This document shows positions 1 to 8,147 of a DNA stretch of 64,000 bases, piece by piece. Source of the stretch: Terriglobia bacterium (GTDB lineage Bacteria > Acidobacteriota > Terriglobia > Terriglobales > Acidobacteriaceae); assembly GCA_020073665.1 (NCBI GenBank), contig JAIQEU010000009.1:1-64000 (forward strand), in the 5' to 3' direction. The notes below the pieces were generated by a model. It saw only the letters and a list, made by a program, of their open reading frames with translations, did not search any database and was not told the origin of the DNA. The stretch's first letter is position 1, and each line of letters begins with the position of its first letter. The position numbers and the translations under genes are program-made.

Positions 1-112
1 GCACGCGAAGAGTGTCGAACAGTTTGCCCCGCAGGCGGATCTCCTCGTTATCACGAAGCAGCCTTCGCTCGTCCACATCGAGGAGGTAATTACCAAAGAG
101 GTATTTGGCCAT
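1..112 (-). CDS. Winged-helix transcriptional regulator, N-terminal fragment
   Basis: Thirty-seven codons are visible, starting at ATG (complement of 110-112) and running off the left edge. The translation begins MAKYLFGNYLLDVDERRLL and continues with a charged strand and KLFDTLRV. This is the usual opening of the OmpR/CadC-type winged-helix DNA-binding domain placed at the N-terminus, as in CadC-like one-component regulators that continue into TPR or beta-propeller domains. Everything beyond the first half of the winged helix lies outside the window, so the effector part cannot be judged. It lies downstream of the amidohydrolase gene in the same direction, but 455 bases away, so it is probably transcribed separately. 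Confidence 0.65.
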   Translation of the reverse strand, partial: MAKYLFGNYLLDVDERRLLRDNEEIRLRGKLFDTLRV

Positions 113-567
113 TGTCAAACCGCGGCCGGCGTCGGTGGACGCACAGGAAGGCCGCAGGTCCCCCACATGGCTCGCTATTCTACCAGCGCCACGACACCTG
201 TGACGCCGGTGTGACGCAAAACCTGCCATCACTGCCAAAGTTGACATCATTGACACTTCACGCGACTGATTTCAAATAACTTGTCTGTTTGCAACGCAGC
301 CCGGCGAATTCGGCTTACAGTCCGGCTGCCACGAGTCCGCCTTTTTTGCGAGGACTTTTGAACCCGCCAACTCTGGCTGGTCCCGCTCCACATCATTAAA
401 TGGCTTGGTACTTCAAAAGTGCGGAAGAGCCGGTCTTGGCGATCCCCAGGGAACGCGGCCAGTACGAGCCAGTTGCGGGAGAAAAGCAAGCCGCATGAAC
501 GGCGTCCACCGCCGTTCTGCGGGCCGGCGCAGCGAATCGTCGCCGCTTTCGTTGACAGGACGATAGA
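113..567. other. Gene-free stretch between the regulator and the amidohydrolase gene
   Basis: No open frame here has family resemblance or a convincing ribosome-binding site. Two TTGACA hexamers start at 241 and 250 on the plus strand, but there is no good -10 element or downstream gene to use them. The part next to 112 presumably holds the promoter of the winged-helix regulator. Confidence 0.4.
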
Positions 568-1671
568 TTACAGACCCGGAATCCATCGTTTCGCATTGTC
601 GTGAAATATCTTCCGGAGTACCGGCTGGGGCAGATCTAACCCGCGCACCTGCTTGCCATCCAGCTTCACGGTTTCAGCGGTCGCCAGAAACTCCCAGTCA
701 CGGGCGTAGGTTGACTGCCAATCATGCAATGCCTCTGAAACGCTCGCGGTCGCGAGCACATCGAGATCGGTGCCGTAGAGAATCCGGTCCTGGTACTTGA
801 TCAGAAAATTGCGCACTTGCTCGCGGGGCATCAACATCAGGTACTCCATCCTCGCCGCCGTATCAATCGCGAAATTGGGATAGCGGTCCAGATGCTTGGC
901 GATGTCGTCGAGGCTTTTTTCCATGCTGCCCAGGTGGACTCCCACGACCCGCAATTCAGGATTTTTCTCAAGCACACGGTCGCGCGCCGCCAAGATTGTC
1001 TGCTTGGAGGGAAACCCCGCCTTATCCCCGACGTACCACTGCGGGTTTTCCTGATAGTAAGACCAGGACGGATCGGCTGGATCGGGCGGTCCCCACGCAA
1101 CATCCGGTTCCGCCTGGTGCGACAGCAGAGTTTTGTGGTGACGGGCGATGTCCTGATAGATGGGTTCGAACTTTGGATCGTCAGCCAGGACGTACTTCCC
1201 GCCAGGGTCCCGAATTTCCATCCCGATGTTCTTCCAGATCTTCACCGCGACCGCGCCTTCGTCGAAATTCTGATCGACCTGCTTGATGGCATCCGCCGTG
1301 AACGAGGGATTGTCTAACTTGTACGGATCGAAGGTTGTGCACAGCGCGATGTGGCCGCGACTGGATCGCACCAGGGCGAGCGCATCTTTAACCTGCGGCT
1401 GCAGCTCCTTTCGGTAGGAGAGCGTGTCATCCATGACCAGGATGTTCAACAATTTCACATTCAGCCGTTCGAGCATGGCCTGGAATGCGGGATCGGTCTT
1501 GAACACGTGTACGTGTGCGTCGATGGGATCCAGGGCCGCGAACGACTTCAGGGCCCGTTCCTCGCTACTCTGCCCGGCCGCAGGAGCCGCGGAAAGCAGC
1601 ATCTGCGACACACACAGGATTGCAGTGACTATGCTCAATAGGAAAACCAAACCGCCTCTTGACGAACGCAT
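568..1671 (-). CDS. Secreted amidohydrolase-family metal-dependent hydrolase
   Basis: The 367-residue protein has an N-terminal signal peptide (a hydrophobic core at about residues 8-28, then an Ala-rich cleavage region near 33), so it should act in the periplasm or outside. The rest fits the amidohydrolase_2 TIM barrel: His53-x-His55 after strand 1, a likely ligand His185 in LLSHQAE, His246 in GVHLGS and Asp302 in LYGTDLD. These are the usual places for metal ligands and the catalytic Asp. An AAGGAG sequence precedes the ATG. It is the last gene of the aldolase-kinase-isomerase operon (14 bases after the isomerase gene), so it may hydrolyse a lactone, ester or amide linked to the same sugar. 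The substrate is unknown. Family assignment is firm, role is not. Confidence 0.8.
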   Translation of the reverse strand: MRSSRGGLVFLLSIVTAILCVSQMLLSAAPAAGQSSEERALKSFAALDPIDAHVHVFKTDPAFQAMLERLNVKLLNILVMDDTLSYRKELQPQVKDALALVRSSRGHIALCTTFDPYKLDNPSFTADAIKQVDQNFDEGAVAVKIWKNIGMEIRDPGGKYVLADDPKFEPIYQDIARHHKTLLSHQAEPDVAWGPPDPADPSWSYYQENPQWYVGDKAGFPSKQTILAARDRVLEKNPELRVVGVHLGSMEKSLDDIAKHLDRYPNFAIDTAARMEYLMLMPREQVRNFLIKYQDRILYGTDLDVLATASVSEALHDWQSTYARDWEFLATAETVKLDGKQVRGLDLPQPVLRKIFHDNAKRWIPGL

Positions 1672-1685
1672 GGCAAGCTCCTTCC

Positions 1686-3068
1686 CTAAGGCAAAATTGC
1701 TTTTATTCCAGTCAACTCACAGAAATCCACCAGCACCGGGAAAATGTCTTTTCCATACCCGAGGCAGGCATATTCATTGGTCCAATGCTGCAGAAGTTTG
1801 TTCACATCGCAATGGGCGGTGACGAATCCATGGGGCCAAAACGGAATGCCGCACTCATTCAACCGTTCGGCGAGTTGTGCGGCCGGGGGCTCGAACACGG
1901 TTGCACGCGTGATCACCATCTGAAATTCGCCATTGACGCGACCCAGGCGCGCCAGCACTCCTTCGCCGACTTTGCAGACCAGCTTTACCGATAGCCCGCC
2001 GGCTTCGCCCTCGGTCGGAATTCCATGTTCGGCAAAGCCCGCGGGGCCGAGTTTCCCGGCCAACGACGGCGGACATGCCCCATCCCCGATGATCTTGATT
2101 TCTTTCGTTTTCGTGTCGAGGTGCTGAAGATCGCCGTAGTACACCCGCTCCTTGCTGAGCTTGGTTAGCAGCAGTACCGTGAGACCAGTATTGAAGTCAC
2201 CGAGAGTGGAGGTCCCGTGTCCGTCCTCGAGCATCATGCTTTGCGCAAAGCAGGTGGCAGAATAATCATCGCCCAGGCCAGGGAACGACTGGATGGTGTA
2301 GAAGTCGAACCGCTCGCGTTCCACGACCTTCTTCAGGGCGAGATACAAGCGGATGGAGCGCTCGTTGACTATCGTCGGGTCGGGAGCCTTGCCGAACAGC
2401 TTCTGCAGCCTGGGCGTGAGAGCCGCCACTTCGGCTTGCGGGATCGCTTGGGCAGTGTGGATGAGTTCGGTGGTGTCGCGCGAATCAATATCCACGCCAA
2501 ACATGCGCATCCACTGCGACGGATCCGCCACGCCGCAAGTCTGCCCCATGCCCCTGCCGCCGAAAGCGCCGAAGGTGGAGAGGTTCAACCAGTTTTTCAG
2601 GTGCGCGGCTCGCGCGTAACTGACGATCTGTTCGATGACTTCCGCGTTTCCGGCCGCGCCGTACACGAACTTGTGAGGGACCCCGATTTCCAGCAGTCCT
2701 CCGTGCATGACCAGGCCACCTACCGGCCGCCAGCCTTGCGACCCGGGGTGGGTCCAGAGCAGCACTCCTTTCCCCGTGCTGGCATAATCGCGAATCGCTC
2801 CGACCAGATGCGCCGCCCACACCCAAGTGCCGGAAAAAAGCACGACGGCGTCAATCTGCTCATCATTCTTCATGCGACGCAGCGCCGCAATGGCTTCCTC
2901 TTTTGAAGCGATTACGATCTCGTTGCTAACCAGCTTGAGCCCAGCATTTGTGAGCGCAGTTCTTGATTGCTCCACCAGTTTTTCATCGATGAACGGCTGG
3001 CCCATGGGATCTTTGAGGCCGTCTTTGTGCACGCCATAAACAATGAACCCGATCCTTGGCTCGATCAT
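1686..3068 (-). CDS. L-fucose/L-arabinose isomerase-like protein
   Basis: The 460-residue protein resembles the fucose/arabinose isomerase superfamily, which interconverts aldoses and ketoses with a divalent metal. The start MIEPRIGFIVYGVHKDG and the segments GGRGMGQTCGVADP, FPGLGDDYSATCFAQSMMLEDGHGTSTLGD (residues roughly 265-295, with acidic and His residues that could be metal ligands) and HGFVTAHCDVN near the C-terminus fit that fold. It is shorter than E. coli FucI (about 590) and AraA (500), as in the poorly characterised FucI-related subgroup. GAGGAGG lies just before the ATG. Only 9 bases separate it from the kinase gene upstream. The order isomerase, kinase, epimerase/aldolase across the locus is the classic logic for L-arabinose, L-fucose or D-arabinose. 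The exact sugar cannot be read from the sequence. Confidence 0.75.
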   Translation of the reverse strand: MIEPRIGFIVYGVHKDGLKDPMGQPFIDEKLVEQSRTALTNAGLKLVSNEIVIASKEEAIAALRRMKNDEQIDAVVLFSGTWVWAAHLVGAIRDYASTGKGVLLWTHPGSQGWRPVGGLVMHGGLLEIGVPHKFVYGAAGNAEVIEQIVSYARAAHLKNWLNLSTFGAFGGRGMGQTCGVADPSQWMRMFGVDIDSRDTTELIHTAQAIPQAEVAALTPRLQKLFGKAPDPTIVNERSIRLYLALKKVVERERFDFYTIQSFPGLGDDYSATCFAQSMMLEDGHGTSTLGDFNTGLTVLLLTKLSKERVYYGDLQHLDTKTKEIKIIGDGACPPSLAGKLGPAGFAEHGIPTEGEAGGLSVKLVCKVGEGVLARLGRVNGEFQMVITRATVFEPPAAQLAERLNECGIPFWPHGFVTAHCDVNKLLQHWTNEYACLGYGKDIFPVLVDFCELTGIKAILP

Positions 3069-3077
3069 TCTTCCTCC

Positions 3078-4595
3078 TCAGTTGCAGGCGACTTGTGCGC
3101 GCCTTACCGGCGCGAGACTCGAGTACAAAAGGCGGTATTGCAGCATCTGAGCCTTGTAACTTTCAGCGACCGTGGTGTCGGGAGCTACGGTTTCGGAAAT
3201 GCGAACCACTTGCTTGACCGCTTCTGCCAGGCCGCCATACTTGCCAGCTGCCACTCCCGCCAGGATCGCGGTCCCCAGACAAACGGCTTCGGGACACTGC
3301 ATCATGTGGAGCTCGAGCCCAGCCATTGCGGCCCGCAACTTCAAACCAAGAGGCGACCGCGCCCCTCCGCCGCTGACGTATACATCCCTGTATCCCCCGG
3401 CTGCCTCGCGCAGCAGTTCGACCATGTTCGCGAATTCGCACGCGATTCCTTCGAGGATGCCCTTGTACAAATCCGCGCGGCTCGTACTCGGACGAATCCC
3501 GGCTATCACTCCGGTCGCGGCCGGGTCGAAGTCGGGATTACATGTTCCAAGCAGATGTGGGGCAATGCATAACCCGCTGGGCCCCTGCGGTACATCGGCT
3601 TCCAGTTGCGCACAGAGTTGTCCGATTGACGCTGAGCTGGTCAGCTCTCCCGGTGGGCATATCAGTCGAAGAAACCACTCGAGCATGATCCCCGAGGGGA
3701 AATAAGCCAGCGTGACGTAGTGATCCGGAACGACATGGCAGTAGGAATTCAAGTGGGCGGCGAAAGCGCAGTCACTCAGCTTCGGCGCTCGTGACGCAGC
3801 GACCAGGCATTCATAGGTTCCGAAGGATGCCGACACGCGTCCTGCTTCGAGTACTCCCGAGCCCAGCGCCCCGCAGGGCTGGTCGTGGCCGCCTACCACC
3901 ACGAGCGTGCCGGCTCTGAGCCCGAGCATGCCGGCGACGCTGGCCACCAACTGTCCAGCGACACTCCCCGCGGGAACCGGCACCGGCAACTGTTCAGGGC
4001 CCAGTTGGCAGGCGGAGAGAATTTCTGCTGACCATGTGCGTTTTGCAATATCGAACGCCAAGAAACGGGAGGCAAGCGAGTAGTCGATGTAGGCCGGCAG
4101 ACCCAGACGGGTCAGGAGGTAATCGGGAACTGCCAAGAAACGTGCGGCGGAGGCAAACACACGCGCTTGATGTTTCCGCAGCCACTGTATTTTGGCCGCC
4201 GGATACATGGGGTGCGCCGTGAGTCCGGTGATCTCGAAGATGCGTCGTCGCCCCAGTGTGTCCGCGAGCCAGTTGGTCTCGGCAACTGCCCGACTATCGA
4301 TGTTGAGGATGGCCGGTGCCACAGCCTGCTGCTGCGAATCAACAGGAACGAATGTCTCACCATGCGAGCTGATGGCAAGGACTTCAACCGGATCTTGGGG
4401 TACCTCTGCGGAAATGGCTTGGGCTACGGTCACCAGCGCACGCCAGAAGTTCTCGGCTGGCATCTCGGCCCAGGAAGGGTGCCGTGATTCTGGCGGTGAG
4501 TAGGTACAGGTTTTCTGAACCAGAGCCCGGCCGTCTTCTGAAAAAGCCACTGCCTTGCAACTGCTCGAGCCCATGTCTACAGCCAGCAGGCTCAC
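3078..4595 (-). CDS. FGGY-family carbohydrate kinase
   Basis: The 505-residue protein is an FGGY kinase (ribulokinase, xylulokinase, fuculokinase and relatives), which phosphorylates a ketose with ATP in the cytoplasm. The first phosphate loop is LLAVDMGSSSCKAV at residues 3-16. A GGHDQPCGALGSG segment with the probable catalytic Asp lies near 230-245. The second nucleotide-binding region, GILEGIACEF to VSGGGARSPL, lies at about 385-418. Length is typical (XylB about 485, AraB about 565). The gene starts 3 bases after the aldolase gene ends and is followed by the isomerase gene, so it presumably phosphorylates the isomerase product. Sub-family cannot be fixed by eye. Confidence 0.85.
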   Translation of the reverse strand: MSLLAVDMGSSSCKAVAFSEDGRALVQKTCTYSPPESRHPSWAEMPAENFWRALVTVAQAISAEVPQDPVEVLAISSHGETFVPVDSQQQAVAPAILNIDSRAVAETNWLADTLGRRRIFEITGLTAHPMYPAAKIQWLRKHQARVFASAARFLAVPDYLLTRLGLPAYIDYSLASRFLAFDIAKRTWSAEILSACQLGPEQLPVPVPAGSVAGQLVASVAGMLGLRAGTLVVVGGHDQPCGALGSGVLEAGRVSASFGTYECLVAASRAPKLSDCAFAAHLNSYCHVVPDHYVTLAYFPSGIMLEWFLRLICPPGELTSSASIGQLCAQLEADVPQGPSGLCIAPHLLGTCNPDFDPAATGVIAGIRPSTSRADLYKGILEGIACEFANMVELLREAAGGYRDVYVSGGGARSPLGLKLRAAMAGLELHMMQCPEAVCLGTAILAGVAAGKYGGLAEAVKQVVRISETVAPDTTVAESYKAQMLQYRLLYSSLAPVRRAQVACN

Positions 4596-4598
4596 TGG

Positions 4599-5411
4599 TC
4601 ACTGTCCTTGCGCCGAGGCTTTGCCGGCCAGCGCGGAGCGCACCCGTTGCAACAGGTCGGGCATGTTGTCAGCCTGGAAAATGTTCCGGCCAAAAAACAC
4701 GCCGGCCGCACCCGCCTCGACGATACCGCGGACCGTGTTCAGTACCTCCTCATCGGAACCGGTGCGACTCCCTCCCAGCACGAGGATGGGCACAGGGCAG
4801 GCGTCGATTACAGTGCGCAGAGTCTCGACATCCCCGGCGTTCTCCGTCTTGATCACATCCGCCCCCAACTCAGCCGCCATCCGGGTGTGAAGCATGAGCC
4901 ATTTCGGGTCGCGTGGGTTCCGCACCTGGGCCCCGCGCGCCAACGACTCCACCACCAGGGGCATGCTCACTCGCTCACACGCACGCGCAAGACTGCCCAC
5001 CCGCTCGACTTCTTTCCTCTCGAACTCGGCATCACCGCTGCCCACCACCAGGAAGGTGATGACCGCATCGGCACCCGCCCGAAGCGCGTCCTCGGGGTGA
5101 GCCACCAGGCAAGTTTGGAAACCATGCGGGGTTGTCTTGGCTGTTTCGTCGAACGCGGTCGTCCAGTCCAATCTCGCGATCAACCCAGGTTGGTGACGTG
5201 GCGAAGCTGCTTCCGCGAAATATCGGAAATTCCCCAGGTTGAGCAGAATCGCATCGGCTTTTGCCTCCACGAAGCGGCGGATCTGTCCCGCCGGATCGAG
5301 GGTCCCGGGAATCGGGCCGAGCACCAGTCCATGATCAAAGGCAACGACCAGCGTACCCCGGTCTGGCTGCAGGATGCGTTTCAAACGGATCGTCTTTCCA
5401 GAATCTCCCAA
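4599..5411 (-). CDS. Class I (DhnA/LsrF-type) phosphosugar aldolase, TTG start
   Basis: The 270-residue TIM-barrel protein belongs to the DhnA/FbaB/LsrF family of Schiff-base aldolases. Motifs are VVAFDHG (residues 22-28), the probable Schiff-base Lys188 in ELGADVIKTE, and a C-terminal phosphate-binding region GGSRTGSDEEVL (213-224) followed by GVFFGRNIFQ. The open frame extends far upstream, but homology begins just after a TTG at 5409-5411. That TTG has GGAGA six bases before it and lies immediately downstream of the operator, so TTG is taken as the start. It is first in the minus-strand operon, with its own promoter and LacI-type operator, and presumably cleaves or remodels the phosphorylated sugar made by the kinase. 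Confidence 0.82.
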   Translation of the reverse strand: MGDSGKTIRLKRILQPDRGTLVVAFDHGLVLGPIPGTLDPAGQIRRFVEAKADAILLNLGNFRYFAEAASPRHQPGLIARLDWTTAFDETAKTTPHGFQTCLVAHPEDALRAGADAVITFLVVGSGDAEFERKEVERVGSLARACERVSMPLVVESLARGAQVRNPRDPKWLMLHTRMAAELGADVIKTENAGDVETLRTVIDACPVPILVLGGSRTGSDEEVLNTVRGIVEAGAAGVFFGRNIFQADNMPDLLQRVRSALAGKASAQGQ

Positions 5412-5424
5412 GCTTTTTCTCCGG

Positions 5425-5474
5425 TGAAACGTTACAATACCCGTAAATCTAGACTTCTGGCGCGTGGCTGTCAA
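5425..5474 (-). promoter_or_regulatory. Promoter and LacI-type operator of the aldolase operon
   Basis: Read on the minus strand, TTGACA (5474-5469), a 17-base spacer and TAGATT (5451-5446) form a good sigma70-like promoter. Nine bases after the -10 comes TGTAACGTTTCA (5436-5425; plus strand TGAAACGTTACA), a near-palindrome covering the expected transcription start. The same 12-mer occurs at two other promoters of this locus (8109-8120 and 10343-10354). Centre CG and flanking TGAAA/TTNCA match typical LacI/GalR/CcpA-family operators. A repressor bound here would block initiation. Confidence 0.8.
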
Positions 5475-5558
5475 CCGTTCGCGCCGGGTGCGGATCCCGA
5501 TGCACGATTCCAGCGCTCGCCGGCCGCTCTGCGGGTCCGAACGCTGAAGGAGACGCGA

Positions 5559-6251
5559 ATGAAAAACTTGACCCAGCTCCGTGAACAAGTGCTCGAGGCA
5601 AATCTGGGGATTTATCGGGCTGGACTGGTCACCATGCACAGCGGCAATGCCAGCGGCATCGACCGCGACACCGGAATCGTGGTGATCAAGCCGAGCGGAA
5701 TCGACTATGAGAAGCTCACCGCGTCTCTCCTGGTGGCGACCGACCTCGCCGGGCGTAGGGTTATCACCGGAGAACCGGGTGATCGGTTGAAGCCCAGCGT
5801 CGATTTGCCGCACCACCTTTATCTCTATTCCAATTGCCCCGACATCGGCGGTATCGTCCATACCCATTCGAACTACGCCACCAGCTTTGCCTTGCTGAAC
5901 CGCTCCATTCCGGCGTATCTGACAGCGATTGCGGATGAGTTTGGCGTGGAGATTCCCTGTGCTCCCTATGTGGACAATGTGGCCAATCATATTGGCGAAG
6001 CGATCGTGAAATGCCGTAAGGATGCTCCCGCGGTATTGCTCGCGCACCATGGCGCGTTTACTTTCGGCGGGACACCTCGCGCGGCTCTAAAGGCTGCGGT
6101 CATGCTGGAGGACGTGGCCAAAACCTGCCACCTGGCGATGCTATTAGGCACGCCGTCGGCGCTTCCGGCAGAAGAAGTCCGCAAATGGTATGAGCGCTAT
6201 CATACGACGTACGGACAGGAGGGATCCGCCGAGGGGCAGCGGTCAACCTAA
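5559..6251 (+). CDS. araD: AraD-type L-ribulose-5-phosphate 4-epimerase / class II aldolase
   Basis: The 230-residue protein is of the zinc-dependent AraD/FucA family. Seen residues: Asp82 in LKPSVDLPHHL, the zinc ligands His101-x-His103 in IVHTHSNY, a third ligand at His163/164 in LLAHHGAF, and a C-terminal YGQ (Tyr218). E. coli AraD has Asp76, His95, His97, His171 and Tyr229 in the same places, whereas FucA has Glu at the first. The Asp and the final YGQ favour an epimerase over an aldolase. AAGGAG precedes the ATG. It diverges from the aldolase operon across 147 bases and begins the series that carries the HAD and LacI-family genes. It may act on the phosphate ester made by the FGGY kinase. 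Confidence 0.82.
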   Translation: MKNLTQLREQVLEANLGIYRAGLVTMHSGNASGIDRDTGIVVIKPSGIDYEKLTASLLVATDLAGRRVITGEPGDRLKPSVDLPHHLYLYSNCPDIGGIVHTHSNYATSFALLNRSIPAYLTAIADEFGVEIPCAPYVDNVANHIGEAIVKCRKDAPAVLLAHHGAFTFGGTPRAALKAAVMLEDVAKTCHLAMLLGTPSALPAEEVRKWYERYHTTYGQEGSAEGQRST

Positions 6252-6264
6252 GGCCGGTTCAGGT

Positions 6265-7023
6265 ATGGAAGAGCCACGCAGAGACAGATCGGGCGATGCG
6301 AGCCTCACCGCACAACCTTGTGCGCTCAACGCTGTGGCTGCGGTCATTTTTGACTGGGATGGCGTGCTGGTTGACTCCGGCCAAAATTATTATCGGGCCT
6401 ACGAGATGGTCCTAGATGAGATAGGGATAACCACTACGCCACGAGAAATCTACTTGCGCGAAGGACAGCCCACTCCCCAACTGATCGCCACGCTGTGTGC
6501 TGAACGAGGGATTCGTGTCACTGATGCCGAGGTGAAGGAGCTGGTCCGGCGGCGTCGCGAATATGACATTGCGCTGGGCCCACGATCATTCTTTCCGGGC
6601 ATCTGGGATTTCCTGGACCGGCTCCGCAACTCGGGCTGCAAACTGGGCATGGTGACCGGATCATCGCGAAAGTCGGTGGACTTAGTACTGACACCCGCGC
6701 AGGAGCGCTGGTTCGATGCGGTGGTCACAGCCGATGATGTTGCACGGCCGAAGCCTGATCCGCAGCCCTTTCTTAGGGCCGCGGAAATCATGGGCGTGCC
6801 GCCGTCCAGATGCGCGGTTATAGAGAATGCGCCGCTGGGCGTGCGCGCAGCTCGTGCCGCGGGCTGTCGCGTCATCGCGATTTGTACCACTCTGGGCCCC
6901 GAAGATCTGTGCGAGGCGGATTCCATCGTGAGCGATCACCACGAACTCGAACTGCTGTTTTCGGCCAGGGTTAGGAACTCGTTGTCCAGCCCAGTGTGCC
7001 GAGCCGCGGAGGGAGAACGATGA
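6265..7023 (+). CDS. HAD-superfamily hydrolase, beta-phosphoglucomutase-like
   Basis: The 252-residue protein shows the four HAD motifs. The nucleophile loop is FDWDGVLVDS with Asp30 and Asp32, motif II is in VTGSS (131-135), Lys163 lies in ARPKPDP, and motif IV is in IENAPLGVRAARAAG (186 onward). The cap domain lies between residues 38 and 110, as in the beta-phosphoglucomutase/phosphatase group. The start is uncertain: the ATG at 6265 follows the araD stop by 13 bases, but an in-frame ATG at 6190 would overlap araD by 62 bases. The gene ends in an ATGA overlap with the lacI-family gene, so both are probably translated together. It is a likely sugar-phosphate phosphatase or mutase of the same pathway. 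Confidence 0.78.
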   Translation: MEEPRRDRSGDASLTAQPCALNAVAAVIFDWDGVLVDSGQNYYRAYEMVLDEIGITTTPREIYLREGQPTPQLIATLCAERGIRVTDAEVKELVRRRREYDIALGPRSFFPGIWDFLDRLRNSGCKLGMVTGSSRKSVDLVLTPAQERWFDAVVTADDVARPKPDPQPFLRAAEIMGVPPSRCAVIENAPLGVRAARAAGCRVIAICTTLGPEDLCEADSIVSDHHELELLFSARVRNSLSSPVCRAAEGER

Positions 7024-8063
7024 TCACCATTCGCGACGTTGCGGGAGAGAGCGGGTTCTCGGTTACGACCGTCTCCATGGTGCTGAACGATGGCCCCGCC
7101 GCCAACCGCATTTCCCCTCGTACCAGGACGCACATCTGGAAAATCGCACGCCGGTTGGGATATCGCCCGAACCTGTTCGCGCGCTCGCTGCGCAGCCAGC
7201 GCAGCCACACCATCGGCGTGATTGTCTTTGACATCACCGATGCGTACTGCACCCAGATCCTGCGCGGCATTGAAAACTATCTCCGGCCCTCCGGTTATTT
7301 CCCCATTACCACCGACCTGCAGAACGACCGGTCACAGTTTCGTCGCTGTGTGGACCTGCTGCTGGGCCGGCGCGTGGAAGCAATTATCGCCATCGCCAAC
7401 CCGGTTTACCTGGATACGGGACTGCTTGCCGAGCTTTCCGAAAGATCCATTCCTGCGGTTGCCATCGGTCGTGAGTTAAAACGAGGACCGGTCAGCTCAA
7501 TTGTTGTCGACAACGAATCGGGTACAAGGCAGGTCCTCCAGCATCTGTATGAGCTGGGACACAGCAAGGTCGCATTCATAAAAGGCCCAAAGTTTCTCAT
7601 CGACAGCCAGCAGCGCTGGCAAGGAATCGAGAGTTTCGCCCGGGAAGTTGGTTTACAGATCGATCCAAACCTGGTGTTGGAGATCAAGGGCCGCAACTCC
7701 ACGTATGTGGAAGGCTGCGATTTGACCGAGGAATTATTGCGGCGGCGCCACGAGTTCACCGCCCTGGTCGCCTTTGATGATCTGACCGCCTGTGCGGCGA
7801 TTCGCGCTCTGAGCAAGGCAGGCCGCAGGGTCCCGAAAGACTGTTCGGTGGTTGGGTTCGACGATCTTCCCGGCTCGGCATTCTACAATCCGCCGCTCAC
7901 GACCGTGCAACAACAGTTGGAGATGCAGGGTTCGCTAGGAGCGGAAATCGTCGAAGGGTTAATCCGGGCTTCCATCGAAAAGCGAGCCGTGGTGGCGAAG
8001 CACCGTAAGGTCTCGCCCAAGTTGATGATTCGTGATTCCACGTGTCCGGCGCCCCGTCCCTGA
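7020..8063 (+). CDS. LacI/GalR-family transcriptional regulator
   Basis: The 347-residue protein has the LacI helix-turn-helix at residues 2-26 (ITIRDVAGESGFSVTTVSMV), the hinge-type segment LGYRPNLFARSLRS at 47-59, and a periplasmic-binding-protein-like effector domain from SHTIGVIV onward. The C-terminal part is typical (VVGFDDLPGSAFYNPPLTTV). GGGAG precedes the ATG at 7020, which overlaps the HAD stop codon (ATGA). It is the only LacI-type regulator in the window and lies among the genes whose promoters carry the shared 12-bp operator, so it is the obvious candidate to bind them, with a pathway sugar or sugar phosphate as inducer. A separate promoter starts the next gene 22 bases after its stop. 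Confidence 0.9.
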   Translation: MITIRDVAGESGFSVTTVSMVLNDGPAANRISPRTRTHIWKIARRLGYRPNLFARSLRSQRSHTIGVIVFDITDAYCTQILRGIENYLRPSGYFPITTDLQNDRSQFRRCVDLLLGRRVEAIIAIANPVYLDTGLLAELSERSIPAVAIGRELKRGPVSSIVVDNESGTRQVLQHLYELGHSKVAFIKGPKFLIDSQQRWQGIESFAREVGLQIDPNLVLEIKGRNSTYVEGCDLTEELLRRRHEFTALVAFDDLTACAAIRALSKAGRRVPKDCSVVGFDDLPGSAFYNPPLTTVQQQLEMQGSLGAEIVEGLIRASIEKRAVVAKHRKVSPKLMIRDSTCPAPRP

Positions 8064-8085
8064 GGCTTGGCAACGAGCGGGCCAC

Positions 8086-8120
8086 TTGACACCTATCCGG
8101 TTGCAGAGTGTAACGTTTCA
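8086..8120 (+). promoter_or_regulatory. Promoter and LacI-type operator of the NagB-like/PfkB pair
   Basis: TTGACA at 8086-8091, a 17-base spacer and TGTAAC at 8109-8114 form a promoter whose -10 element is the left half of the operator TGTAACGTTTCA (8109-8120). This operator is the exact reverse complement of the plus-strand sequence found at 5425 and 10343. Repressor binding would cover the -10 directly. The start codon of the NagB-like gene follows at 8148 with GGAG at 8140-8143. Confidence 0.75.
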
Positions 8121-8147
8121 CCGGAATTTCGAGTCGCACGGAGTCCT

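Noticed and set aside
247-604. Small frames on both strands between the first two genes
   Set aside because: No ribosome-binding sites, homology or hydrophobic pattern; they look like chance frames.
5412-6050. N-terminal extension of the aldolase frame
   Set aside because: It crosses the promoter and operator and the araD gene on the other strand; family similarity begins at the TTG at 5411.
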